Of a stretch of 64,000 nt of DNA, positions 44,591-57,754 are shown piece by piece. Position numbers and translations under genes: made by a program. Below the pieces are notes generated by a model, which made no database searches, was not told the DNA's origin, and saw only the letters and a list, made by a program, of their open reading frames with translations. Source of the stretch: Paraphaeosphaeria minitans (Eukaryota; Ascomycota; Dothideomycetes; Pleosporales; Didymosphaeriaceae); contig WJXW01000010.1 of assembly GCA_015832175.1 (NCBI GenBank), positions 1,674,001 to 1,738,000 on the forward strand, written 5' to 3'. The first letter of the stretch is position 1, and each line of letters opens with the position of its first letter.

Positions 44591-47500
44591 TTAAAAATAG
44601 GGCTCACATTCCTTCTAAGATACTAGAGGAAGAACTCGTTTACTAAAAAGTTTCCTACTTTATCCCTAGCTTTCTACCTACTAAAGTGTCTACTATCTAG
44701 CCTTAGTTATCCTTAGCTATAGTACCTATTTCTAGTAGTAACAAAGAAGATTAGGAAGATATAAAAATCTTTTAGGAGGTATTATATTAAGTTTAAGCTT
44801 AACCTAGGCAAAACTAATTAAGAATATAGAAGAATATATCTAGTGTTTAGTAGTAGTTATTCTAGTCTATACGTACTAAATAAAAAATACTAAAGCATAG
44901 AATGAGTGAACTTATGTATAGGATTGCGTAAGAAGACTATAAGGTAAGGAACGTATTATTACTATACCTAATACTAGACTAATACCTTATAGATAATCTT
45001 GGATTACTTTAATGCTAGGTTTAGTAAATATATTACACCATTTTAGTTATCTCTTATATAGAGGAGAGCGTTAAAAACACAGATATATATTCTTAAATAC
45101 TTTATTACATCTTTACTTACTATGAATAGAAGCTAGGTATATAACTTACGATATAGAATAGTAACACTTATTTTAGCTAGTGTAACTTATCTAACTTACC
45201 ACTGCCACTACTCTAGGCTGTGTTTACTAAATGTAAGTGGACTATAATTATATTACTATATAATACTTAAACTAGTGAACTATGCGATAGATATAGCGTT
45301 AATATAAGGCGCCTTCCTAGACTATATAGTATAGACATTCCATTAGAAGAAGTGTAAGTATAGTATTAGGTGTAGTATTAGGCATTGCTAATATTATATA
45401 GCTGGGGAAACTTTCCACTACAGAAGTTTAAGCCTATAGAGGTAATAGACTTCGTAGTTAAATTACTTAAGGATTATACCCTAGCTAAGCTATTTAGCTA
45501 TAAAAGCTTCCTAAATAAGAAGGAAGCCTATAAGAAGTTATTAGGTTACTAGGAATGTAATTCTAGTTCGCAACAATACAGCATAGTGAAATTAGCTAAG
45601 CTAAGGAAGTATTAGGCTAGTAACGTGGTATTAGGCTAGGAAAATAGTATTAGGCTAGTAAAGTAGTAGTAGCTAGAGTAATAAAGCAACTAGCTAATAA
45701 GCTAGCTACTAGTAGATTATATTAGAAATAGCTAGTATCTAATATTACCGCCTTCTTTAGTTATTTTACCATGCTTTCCTATCCTTACCCTTAGTACTTT
45801 TTAAACGCTAGAATAAAAAAGGAGTTTTAAAAACAAACCCCTAAATACTCTATATAGGTAAAAGAAAAGGAGGAAGAATAGGCCCTAAGCAGCCTAATAA
45901 ACGCGTTTTTAATAGAAGTTAATAACTAATAACTAAGACCTGTAAATGCTTTACATATAGTAAACTAGGCCACATAGCTAAGAACTGTAGATTAAAGAAC
46001 AAAGTCTATTAAACTAAGTTAAATATACTAACTATTAAGGACTAAGAACCTAATAAAGAATAGGAAGTTATTATAACACTATTTAGTTACTAACACGTTA
46101 CACTAGAATAAAGTAAGTAGTTAGATTTACCTAACTTATAATTATACAAAGATCTAGAAGATAACTCTAACGTATACTATAACATAGAAGACGTAGAAGA
46201 GATACTAAGATCTCCTACTTTTTACCTATAAAGTAGGCGGGAAGAAGACAACCCTATGTTACTTAAGTATAAACTAAATATTTAGGACTACATAGAACCC
46301 TATAAGGCACTAAAAGGGATGCGACCCTATAAAAATAAAGAATTAGACTACGTACTAAAGTACTATCTAGACTACTAAAATCCTACATACTAATTCTGTA
46401 TGTATATGTATTGCGAAGAACTAATATGTGTATAATATAAAATAAAAAAAGAGGAGAATAAGAAACAACCTAGAAAGAAACTGCGCTATAGATAGGTATA
46501 GATAGACTACCCTATTGCAGCTTACGATAAACACCTCTAGAATAAATAATAAGTAAAATACTTTCCTTACCTTACGCTAAAGGGTAATAAATGCTATAAC
46601 ATGCTTATTAATAGAGACTATATATAACTATACTAGTATACGTGTCTAAACTAGGACTGTAAATACTACTATATAGCTAAACATTTAGATAGTTTTGTAA
46701 ACTGCCCTACGTAAGAAGTAATAACAGAACTACTAATTTAACTAATATACAGGAACAGTGAAGACTATAAGAGGAAAAATAGAAAAATATCCTTATAGGA
46801 AGAAGAAGTAGATAATCTACACAAGCTATATACTTAAAAATAATAATAGAAGCAAATGCTTAGAAATGTATACTAGACACCTAAACTTAATTATAATTTA
46901 CGTAAATAGATGTCTTTTTTAGGCCTAAATTTAGACAAGAAAACGCCTTTATTAAACTAAATACTATAGTAAGCATAGTATTAGTTAAGCTACTAGTATA
47001 GCTTAAAGGAATATAGGCTTAAGCTTTTATAGACTTAAGAGTAGGAAAGAACTTTATATCTTATTAGATAGTAAAATAAGCGGGACTTATAATATTAGAG
47101 AAAAAAGTACCCTACATTATCTATATCGCAAATAGATCCCTAATGCCTAAGACACCTTAGATATACTAGGAGGTTACTACCAAAATAATAGTCTAAAAAC
47201 ATAGAGAGGAACTTACTTTAGATGTCTTACTAGGATCTAAGTATAAGTTAGTCTTAGAATTACCTTAGTTAATAATACACAACCTGTAGATTAACTAGGG
47301 TATAAAGAAAATATTATTTAAACGCTATAATTATACATTATAAGTAAAGCCTATATATTAACTAAAAATAATAGTAAATAAGGGAGTTATTAACAACATA
47401 ATACTGCAATAGATAGTTAAAAAATAGAAGCACACCTTAGCAGACGCTAGTAGGAACTACTAGGTTAAGAAGCGTAAAAAGGAGGACAATAGTACACCCC

Positions 47501-47985
47501 TTACCTTACTAAGAGAGTACAGGAAATAGACATATATATTTATAGAAAAGAAAGGAAAAGCAAACCTACCTAAATATTAACCCTAGGATCTTACAATAGA
47601 CCTAGAAGAAGGGAAGACGCTACCCTTTAGACTACTATATAGTAAAATTAGAAAAGAACTCCTTAAAGAACGTAATTTTATTAAGACAAACCTTAAAAAA
47701 AGATATATATAACTATTAAAGTCACTAGCAGTAAGCCTTTTTATGTTTATTAAGAAAAAGGATAGATTAGACAGACTATACGTTAACTACTAATAACTTA
47801 ATAATATAACAATAAAGAACTAATATCTACTACTAAATATTACAGAGTTACAAGATTAAGTATCTTAAGCTAAGATATTTATAATAATAAATCTAAGAGA
47901 CAGTTACCACCTTATACAAATTAAGAAAGGTAAAAAATAGAAAACAGCGTTTTAATCACGCTATAGACTATTTAAATACAAGGTT

Positions 47986-48207
47986 ATGCTATTTAGACTT
48001 ATAAACACACTAGTAGCTTTTATAGCACTTATTAACAACGTACTCTATAAACATCTAGACATATTTGTTATTACGTATATAGACGATATCCTCGTCTTTT
48101 CTAAAAACAAATCTAACCACACTAAGCATGTACAGATAGTACTAGAAGCACTAGACAAAGCATGCCTTTGTATTAAACTTAAGAAATATAAGTTTAACAT
48201 TAAATAA
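47986..48207 (+). pseudogene. Gypsy reverse transcriptase core (longest surviving RT frame)
   Basis: Seventy-three codons without a stop. They cover the RT region LFRLINTLVAFIALINNVLY, the YIDDILVFSKN active-site motif with both metal-binding Asp residues, and LEALDKACLCIKLKKYKFN. Part of the truncated chromovirus; stops lie on both sides. The minus-strand frame over it is a shadow. Confidence 0.85.
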
Positions 48208-50399
48208 CTTAAATTCCTAGCACACATTGTTACTATAAAAGGAATTAATATAGCACTAAGTAAAATTAAATGTATTAAAAACTAGCTAATACTAAAGACA
48301 GCTAAAAATATCTAAGAATTCTTAGAATTCTGTGGATTTAACTAACAATTTACCTAAAAATACATAAAGGTTACAATACCTTTAATAAATCTTATAAAGA
48401 ACAATGTATCCTTTAAATAAATAAATAAGTGCGGAATATTATTCTAACTCCTTAAGATAGTATGTATTATAGAACCTGTTCTTGTTTAGTTTAGAAGCGA
48501 TAAACCACTATAATTTAAGATAGACGCTAGCGATCTTACGCTAGGCGCCTATACTAAATAAGAACGTAACAGTAAATAGCACCTAATTGCCTATTACTTA
48601 TGCAAATTTAATAACACTGAAACACAATATAATGTACATAATAAAGAACTCTACGCTATTATTAAAGCTTTAAAGCACTAGAGGATCTACGCGCTTAGTT
48701 ACTTAACGCTAGAAATCTACATAGATTATAAGAACCTTCGAAGGTTTATAATAATAAAAGAACTTACGCTATACTAATAAAAATAGTTACAGACTACTAG
48801 GTAGTATAAGTTTAAAATTATCTATATAGCTAGAAAAGAAAATAGTAGAGTAGACGCTCTTAGCTAACAAAGTAATCTAGTAGGAGAAAAGGTAAAAACT
48901 TTCTCCGCAATCCTTGGCAAAGCTAAAGATAGATCTCTAGAAATAATAGTAGAACTAAATTAACTTTTAGTAATTAACTAAAAAGTTCTAGAATACCTAC
49001 AGACTAAGATTATCTAATAATACTATAATAACCCTATGTACGAACACCTAGGCATTACAAAGACAATAAAACTTATCTAAAGGAATTACACCTTTAAAGG
49101 AATTAAAGAAGCTGTAATAACTTATATTTATAAATATACAGAATGTTAGAAAAACAAACACAGCACACATGTTAAATATAGTAAGATATAGGCAATTAGC
49201 ATTCTAAAAGCACTATAGGAAGACATTACTATAGATTTTGTTATAGGAATTCTAAACTCTAAAGATCTAATAATAGGAATTAAATACAATAGTATACTAG
49301 TAATAGTCTGCTAACTAACTAAGTATGTGAAGCTTATTCTATGCCTTAAAAGAATAACAGCAAAAGAACTTACTTTTCTTATCTTAGACTAACTAATTAG
49401 ATATTACAGTATCCTAAAAATAATTATTAGTAATAGAGATAAGCTTTTTACGTTAAATTATTAATTAACGCTTATAGCCCTACTTAGAATAAAACAAAAG
49501 CTATTAACGGCTTACTATCTACAAATAGACAGATAGACAGAACGTACGAACTAAACTATAGAAACGTACCTACGCATCTACTATAATAGTTAGAAGAATA
49601 ACTAGGTTTTATTACTACCTATAGCACAGTTAGCCTATAATAACAAAGTATTAGTAGTATTAGGACATACACTATTCTATATAAACTACAGAAGACACCC
49701 ATATTTCTTTAATTAATAATTTCCTACAATAATTAAAGCAAAAGAAGCCATAGATATAGTAGAAAATATAAAAAAAATACACTAACAACTCTAAGAGAAC
49801 CTTAAAAAAGCTTAGTAGCAATTAATTTTATACTAAAACTAAAAACAAAAAATGGCACCTTAGCTAAAGAAGGGGGATAAAGTATATCTGCTTATAAAGA
49901 ACCTTTAAACTTAGAAGAAAAAACACGAGAAACTAGATTACGTTAAGGTTAGACTATTTTACATTTCTAAACAGATATCACTAGTAAACTATAAGTTAGA
50001 ACTACTAGCTAACGCGAAGATACACCTAGTATTCTATATATCCTTATTAGAACTAGTAGACTTAGAAACGCCAATTAGAACCACCTTCTATTACTAAGCT
50101 TAGGAAGAAACTAAATTTAAAGTAGAATAAATCCTATAAGTATATAACGCGTACATAGACACTAAAGAATACCTTGTTAAGTAGAAAGGGTATTCGTCTA
50201 GTAAAAACACATAGGAACCTAAAGACAACCTATCTAACTATTAATAATAGATAAACAACTTCTACAATTAAACGCTAGAAATTATAGGAAGATAACTAGG
50301 AAGCACCTAGGAACTACCACTAGTATAAGGGCTAGCCTATAAAATAGACTAGTTAATTACCTTAGCGCCTAACAGCGTGTTAGGATTTATTAACGTAGT

Positions 50400-50810
50400 A
50401 GCCTACGCTAACTCCTCCTACGCCTTAAGCACTTCTAATTTATCTATAATACTTATACTATAATTAAATAATTCTTATTCTTTCTAATATAATTTCTTTT
50501 ACTAATTACGTAAGCGCGCTATCTTCTCTTACGCTTAATAGGCGCAAAGAAGAGCTGCCTTAACTAGCTCTTCTTTAATATAGAGCTTTGCCTCCTCTTT
50601 AGCCTCTAACTTTTCTAACCTTTTTATTTTAGCATCTATTTTTAAATAATTTAGTAAAGAGATCTTTTTAGGCTTACACTTCTAGTTTTCCTATTTAATA
50701 TAGTTAGTACACTAAGAGTGTAAAGAAGAAAGATAATAAGTATATTTCTTCTTAGCGTAGTATAAATAGGTAATTATTATAGAAATATAGTCTTTCTTAA
50801 GATAATTAGC
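50400..50810 (-). pseudogene. Antisense ORF of the gypsy element: Zn2Cys6-like cluster plus charged tail (RIPed copy 3)
   Basis: Opposite strand to pol, between chromodomain and 3' LTR. With Tyr read as mutated Cys where needed, the spacing is C-x2-C-x6-C-x8-C-x2-C-x7-C (cluster region about 50680-50800). It is followed by Glu/Lys-rich heptad-like sequence: LKIDAKIKRLEKLEAKEEAK, LYIKEELVKAALLCAY, ELFNYSISIIDKLEVLKA. Stops are TAG/TAA at Gln-like positions. Same place, strand and architecture as 2967-3425 and 30030-30580. Confidence 0.6.
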
Positions 50811-50897
50811 TTAACTGTAGCAATATTAAACAGAATAAGATAATAACTTTATAAGTAGTTAACTTATAAGGATATTAAGCTTAGAGGGAGAGAATAA

Positions 50898-51343
50898 TAT
50901 TAAGATCTAGCTATATGTAAGTAGTAGGGCATAAGCTTATTATACTTCTAGACTACTAGTCCGCTAGAGTTAGCTAACTAAGTAGTTAGGTAATAGGTTA
51001 TAGGTCCTAAGGGTCCTAAAGACTGCACAGGCCTCGCCTATACAGGAACTCTAGGACACATAGGACTCGCCCGCACAGGGCTCTAGGACGTATAGAACTC
51101 TAGAACATATAGGATTCTAGGACGTGTAGAATTACTTAGTATATAAGAACGCGAAAATAAGCTTCTTATACTTATATTTAATCTATTTGTTAATCTATTG
51201 TTTAGATTCTAGTAGACTATATTGTTAACTTGTTACACTTCGCAAGATACTATTATATTAAGAAGACCTTCTACCTTTGTAAGTACTCCTGCCTAAGAAC
51301 CAACTATAACCCTTTAGGACTAGCTACCCTCTTGGATTTAACA
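50898..51343 (+). repeat. Gypsy 3' LTR (U3 variant D, 446 bp)
   Basis: Starts TATTAAGATCTAGC (RIPed TG end) and ends GGATTTAACA. The 3' half is shared with the other LTRs. The U3 is different and contains repeated TAGGACTC/CTAGGACGTATAG-type units, which make it 35 bp longer. Confidence 0.8.
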
Positions 51344-53500
51344 CTTAAACAATAGCTAATTAGCCCTATATTTCTCTAACTCTCTATTATAGGCCAACCT
51401 TTACACTATATTTTCCTCTCTCTCTTCTAGGCTTAGTCCCTTAAGCCTACTACCTTACCACCCTTTTAATACCTTATTACTAGTTACCTCCTAGACCTAT
51501 AATTTCCTTAATCCTTAGCTAACTACTCTTACCTAATTATCCTACCTACTAACCTATCACCTATCTACTACTTATGTCCCTATAATTAAAGTTATTTATT
51601 AACTTCTTTATATATTAGGCAGTAACGCAGTGTTAGTCTAATTCTAGGCCTATAATTTTATTTTAGTCTCTAGCTAACTAACTATACCTAATTATCCTAA
51701 CTACTAACCTATCGCCCTCTTACCACTTATATCCCTATAATTAAAGTTGTTTATAGGCCTCTTAGTATGTTAGATAGTAATATTATAGTAATATCCTCTT
51801 ATAAACGCTTTTACTAAGCCGCTTAGGTAGCCTACGCTTAATCTTTAGGGTATATAACCCTAGAATTTCTTCTACTCTATTCTTCTCTTAACTCTTACTT
51901 CTACTCTCCTTCCTCTCTTTTAGTCCTTCTAATACCTATTTAATAACTCTGCTATAGTTATAGCTATAGTTAACTATACTCTAGATAAAACAGCCGCTTC
52001 TAGTGCTAGTAGTAAGAAGGGTAGTAATAACCTAAATAAGCGTAGCCCTACTAGTAATATAAAAGTAGACCTCTTTATCTACCCTTTTAAATCTACTAAA
52101 AAGTATATTATTAAGTAGTATATATTATCCTAAAAACCTTTTATATTCTGTTACTAACCTTTCTAGTAAGGGTAAGGACTAATTAGCGTGTAAACTTTAA
52201 TCTTTTATATAAACTAGCTTACTTTATCTATAGCTTAGGTGTATAGAATATTACCCTAGGTCCTATTCTTCGCACTGCTAGTGTCTATATAAATAATAGC
52301 TATTTAGACCTTACTATTTAGCACTTTAATATTAGTAATACTAATGTAGAGACTATTACTAAGTTCTTTAGCTTAGGCACTAGAGAGGCTCTATTAAAGC
52401 GTAGATACTATAATACTAATATTAATATAAGTATTTAGTATACTACTACCTCCTTTTATTTTCCTCCTTCTTCTCTAATTAACTATTACTACACCTACTA
52501 CTAGAATAATAGTAAGAGAAGTAAGCTCTATTTTAGTAGTGAATATAGCGTTTCCTATCTAGAAAGTAAGCTACTAAACTAAAGAAAGTATAATAAGTGC
52601 TAGATAAATAGTAAATATACTTTTTACTTCTTTTATTATAAGTTCTAGTTCTAATTCTCTATTACCTAAGCAAATATCTCTTCCCTTTTTAGGTAAGCTA
52701 GCTAACCCTAGCACTAGTTCTTTTATAGATAATATTATTTTAGCTACTAATATCTTTCCTATTAGTATAACCTACTCTTAGGCTCCTTCTAGGTACACTT
52801 CTAAGGCTATTTCTACCCTTAATACTCCTATTTCTAAAGAGCCTATAGAACCCTAATATACTATTACTATAAATTATAGTTCTTTTTCTTTAGCAGCCCT
52901 TTAAAATTATTCCTAAAAGTCTTCTAGAGGTTCCCTCTAGTCTCCTCCTAGTAGTGCTTTATTATTTTAGGGTTTTAGTCCTCTAGCTTAAGGGGGTTCT
53001 TATTCTAGCTCTAATTATAAATTACCTAGTCCTAGATTACCTATACGCCTAGATTCTCCTACTAGAGAGAATACTTCTTTTTAGTCTTAGCTATCCTCTT
53101 AGTTTACTTATTCCTAGTATTCTTATACTAGTTCTCTCTTGCCTTATTAGCGTTCTGTTAATTAGGCTACCTAAAATTATACTAGATCTTTCTTTTAGTT
53201 TAAAGTAACTAGGGCCTCTAGCTCTATAGAGCCCTAAACTATAAATACTTGTTAGTCTAGCCGCCACTATAAAGATAATGTTACTGTTAATAATAAAAGG
53301 GATAATAATTAGTGCCCTAATATGTTTTTAGCTAGTAACTAGGTGTTCTCTATTTCTTTTTTTTTCTATACTATCTACCTATTTTCTTTATTCTCCTATG
53401 TTAATTTTTCTAAAATCCTATTAAGTACTTTACTTCTACTATCCTTCCTCCCTTTTTTTTACTAACTGCCTATAATTAGCTTTCCTAATTCTATATTAGG
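51344..53500. other. RIPed DNA with plus-strand coding traces
   Basis: Near 52240-52460 the plus strand reads LGPILRTASVYINNSYLDLT, HFNISNTNVETITKFFSLGT and REALLKRRYYNTNINIS, again with Gln-like stops. Probably a transposon protein; not identified. Confidence 0.35.
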
Positions 53501-55130
53501 AAAGGATTAGGCTAGTTTAATATAATATTAAACTTTAAAGGTAGATATATTTTAGGCTATATTAAAATCTAATACTTCTACTTTCTTTAAAATAACTACT
53601 TTTAGTAAATTGCCTCTTGTTTATATAGGTGGCATAATAGCCTATTAGAGTTCCTTCTTCTACTCTACCCTTTTAGTTCTTGTAAGGCTATCCTTAACTT
53701 CTAAGCTAGAACTACTATACTTCTCCCTCTCTTTAACTGTTTAATACTATAGTGGCTTTGGCAGCTTTAGTATAGGGGTCTAAAAGTTAATTAGAAAGTA
53801 CTTAAGTATAATTTTTATCCTTCCTTTTAGTAGCTCTCTAATACTATATTAGGTACTCTATATAACGTTTCCTTATATAATCTAGTATAGGCTAGGGCGC
53901 AACTTCTCTATTATTACTTCTAACAGAATAGTAGATTCTTAAGGGTAGTCCTAGCTCCGTTTTTCTATTAAAATCTGTCTTTACTATGTTCCTATAAAGA
54001 CATTTCCTAATTTACTCCTACCTAATTAGTAATTAGGCTCCTTTTCCCTTTTAGAGAGTAGTTACTAGGCCTTTAAATATACTTTATCTTAGGAAAATAT
54101 TAATCTAATAGTAATACCTCTTACTTCTTAGGTTAGCACTATTATTAGGATAGAATTAGTATTTAGGGTATTAATAAGTATAATTAGCTCTTTATCTAAT
54201 AGAGGAGTGAAGGTAATTTAAGTACTCTTCTTTCTACTAGTAGCCTTAGCTTCTAGTACAGCTTAGATAATACTCTTCTTTATTATTTTAGTAGGTTTAG
54301 AAGCCTTTTAGTTTACTTCTATAACTACGGCCTACAGCACTGATTTATAGTTATTAATTACTACCAGAGGAGATCCTAGGCGGAATTCTCTAATTCTAGC
54401 CCCTATAACTTTTTTAATACCTAGTTAGTTCTATTATTCCTAAGAGCTCTTTTCTACTACTCTATCCCTAGTAGTATTTACTTCCTTAGTTACGCTAACT
54501 TCTTTAAATAGATAGAAGACCTCTAATAGAGTAGCGTAGTAGGCTTTAGCCCTTCTTATTGCCTTAATTTCTAGCTTCGAGTCTCCCTACTTACTACTTA
54601 TTAACCTAAAATATAATTAGGCTTTTTTAATTAGGTTATAGGAGCTCCTAAACAACCTTCTATTACGTTCTATATAAAAGGTTAGCCTTATAAGCTTATT
54701 AAAAGCGTATTAGTTATTAACTAGCTTATTAAGAATAAGACTAGTAGTAGTAGGTATAAAAGCCTTCTATTACTTATATTCTTCTATAGTAAGGGTAAGT
54801 CCTTCTATCTTTGTAATAACCTCTTAGACTTACGCATCTACTTATTTCTTATAATTTTTTTTTCCTCCTATTCTTGTTTCCTCCTATACCTTAAAGAACT
54901 TTCTAGGTAGTAGGATAAGTAGGATTACTAGCGAAGTAGTTTTAAAATAAGCTAGATTTATAGTAACCTATCTCTCCTCCTACTATATAGCCCTAATTAC
55001 CTTATCCTGGTCTCTGCACTAGTAAAGGGAATCGTATATTTCTTACACCTAATAGGTGTTTATATTACCTCCTCTTAGGCGACTCTCTATTAGCATTCTA
55101 TATATAACTATAGTTTTATTATCTTAACTA
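53500..55130 (-). pseudogene. Long RIPed minus-strand coding relic, unclassified
   Basis: From about 55130 downward one frame can be followed with only TAG/TAA breaks over its clearest part: EVITKIEGLTLTIEEYK, KAFIPTTTSLILNKLVNN, YAFNKLIRLTFYIERNRRLF, RSSYNLIKKA. This suggests a former ORF of several hundred codons, possibly the first ORF of a LINE or a gag. No zinc knuckle or catalytic motif was recognised, so the family is open. Confidence 0.4.
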
Positions 55131-55175
55131 AGACCTCTAAAGAAAAGAGTTCCTACTTCTATCTATATAATTTAT

Positions 55176-55369
55176 TGTTGTGGTAAAAAGGGCTCGAACT
55201 ATTACAGGATATTTAGGAGCAGAGTTATAAAGAATACAAATAGCTAATTGTAGAAAAGGATGCTAAAAGGGCAGACTATATATAAAAGAAACGAGCCTCT
55301 TAGCAAGAATCCTGTGATATAAATTAGTAAATCTAGAAAGAATCACAGAAGTAAGTGTTTACTTTAACA
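55176..55369 (-). repeat. Copia 3' LTR
   Basis: TG...CA ends with TGTT/AACA inverted repeats; less RIPed than its surroundings. The partner LTR is not in the window. Confidence 0.65.
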
Positions 55370-57442
55370 CACCCCCTAGGTAATCGCTTAAAGCAGATCA
55401 CCTATTCTAAGAAGTAATTTTTAATTATCTAAATCCTTTCTAAAGATCTTTAAAAAACCATCTAAAGGCTGTTTAAAGATTAAAAAACTATTAAGAATTA
55501 TTCTTCTAAATCTCCTTATCTTAAGAATAGCGATTCTATCACCCCCTATTTATTGTGATAGTAAAACAATTGCTATTTATCTTTTAAATCACGAATCCTA
55601 TCGTGAATCGTGTCCAGAATCTCTTCTTCTAGTGGGTTAGGAGCTCATAAGCGTGGCATAAAGGCCTAGAGCGTAAACACTTTTATTCTGCTACTCTTTT
55701 TATTATTTAGAGCTTTGCTAACTCTTTTAGATATCTAATAACCTAGCTAAAGCACGCGCAGTAAAGGCTATAAAAGCTACTAAATAAAGCTCCTAATCCT
55801 CCTACTAAGATTCTCCTACTCCTTCTACTCTACTAGCTCCTCCTGCCCTAGCTCTAGGCCCCTAGCAATTACTTAGTGCTCTTAGATAAGTAAGCTGCTT
55901 AGGCTGCTTAAAGGGAGCTCTAGTAAGAAAGAGTAATAGACGCTACTATAATAACACTTTAAGCTTAGGTAGGCGCTACTATACCTATTTTACCTACTCT
56001 TACACTACTATATATAGAATTGTCCTATTACTTTAGCTAATTTTACTAATTATTTCTATAGCTAGCTATATATTTAGACTCTAGTTATAGATTTTATCTA
56101 CTATTAACTATTAGAGGGTACTAATATAAGCTTTTATTCTAAAATTCTTTCTAGATTTAGCTAATACTTTTTATAGGAGAGGCTAATTACTAAGCTATAT
56201 AAAAGGGTTAAAGTAGCCTTATAAGCTCCTCCTCTTACTAGTAGTTAGGAGGAGTAAGCTTAGTATATAGCTACTATTCTACTCCCTCCTTTATAGCTAA
56301 TCTTTAGTAGAAGATAAAGTAATCGCCCTCTTACTCTACCTATTAAGGAGCAGTGCAGTCGCAGCTAATATACTAATTAAAATAGCTAAATAAGTGGCCT
56401 ATTAGCTCTAAAGTAGGGTAAAGGCTAAGTAAGTGCTTCTCCTCTTACTATTTAAAAGAGGGGAGGCTAGAGTAAGGAATTACCTATTACTAATTAAAAG
56501 AGGAAAGGCTAGGGTAAGCTATTACCTACTGCTAATTAAAGGAGAGGTAAAAAAAGTAGATAGGGTAAGGAATCACCTACTATAGAGAGGAGGAGAGAAG
56601 GAGAATAGAGAGAATCTTCTACTACTAATTATAAGGGAGATTCTCGCACCCCTACAATTAAGTAGAGGAGGAAGAGGGCCTATAAGCTTATAGATAAGCT
56701 CTTTAATCTTCTTTTCCTCTAATTTCTATTCTCCCTCTAATTTTTTCTTTCTTTTCTTTTTCTTTTCTTGTTTCCTAGCTCTAAATTAATATTTCTAGGT
56801 AGTTAATAGATTAATTCTTTACTTACCTACTCTTATTCTATAATTATTATACTTATATCTTATAGGTTTAATAGCCTTTTAAATCTATTAAACTGCTAAT
56901 AAGTAAGAGCCTTTATAAGGCTATTTACTAGTATTTCGCTAGTTAGAAGATATTCTACTTAAAACAATCCTTTTGTATACTCTTACTATAACTATATATT
57001 CTAAATATTTATATAGTGTAGTTAAATAGTAATTCTTTTGTTCTTTCTAATTACTAAATAAATAGTTTAAAGATTGTTATAATAGACCTTCTATAAAAGT
57101 CCTACATCTAGAGTAAGCTTAGTAAAGAATCTTTTAATCGCTATAGCTTCTTTACTTATATATTTAAGCGCTAGAAGCTCTACTTCTATTATTAAAGTAG
57201 TAATTATATTCTATTAAGCTACTTTCTATAGAATAGCTCCTCTAAACAATAAGATAATATATCTATAGAAAGATTGCCGTGATATTAGAGTATTAGCGAA
57301 AGAGGTATCTCTACATATTAGTAAATTAGGTCTATTGTAGCCACTAAAGACTATAGCCTGCTATCTAGTTTAATAGAGGTAAAGGATTACATAGTTAATA
57401 GTAGTAAAGTGTTCTTTACTTAGATTTATTAAAAAGTGTAAT

Positions 57443-57754
57443 TATTGGTTTGGCTCAATCTGCAATTAAGCATTTAAGGGTTAATAGTATACTATTGTGT
57501 AAAGGGTGAGAAGTAGGTTTAATTAATTACGTCTTGTCTATTATACAAAGGGGCACTAAGGGCTTTATAAAGTCTCTACCTCTTAGCGCTAACCTAAGTA
57601 GGGGGTCCTTGTGTAAGTCCTTATAGGTAGGTAACGCCTTATAAAGTCTCTGCCTCTTAGCGCTAACCTAAGTAGTGGGTCCTTATGCAGGTCCCTATAA
57701 GTAGGCAGGCCCCTATTTTAGTTAGTGCTATTTATACAATAAACTGTATAGACA
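57443..57754 (-). repeat. LTR of the nested element (left)
   Basis: 312 bp with an internal tandem duplication of about 76 bp (CTTTATAAAGTCTCTGCCTC...). Matches 60292-60603 with RIP-type differences. Confidence 0.88.

Larger units (their letters stand above)
45853..51343 (+). mobile_element. 5'-truncated RIPed chromovirus
   Basis: Homology to the element at 24349-31054 begins abruptly in gag (TAGGTAAAAGAAAAGG) and runs to a 3' LTR at 50898-51343. Visible are a zinc knuckle near 45940-45985, an RT core at 47986-48207 (with an intact YIDDILVFSKN), RNase H near 48520-48560 and a chromodomain near 50120-50250 (EYLVK*KGY). The 5' LTR is missing; the sequence before 45853 is unrelated to the element. 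Stops are at Gln/Trp codons, so the element is dead. Confidence 0.85.
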
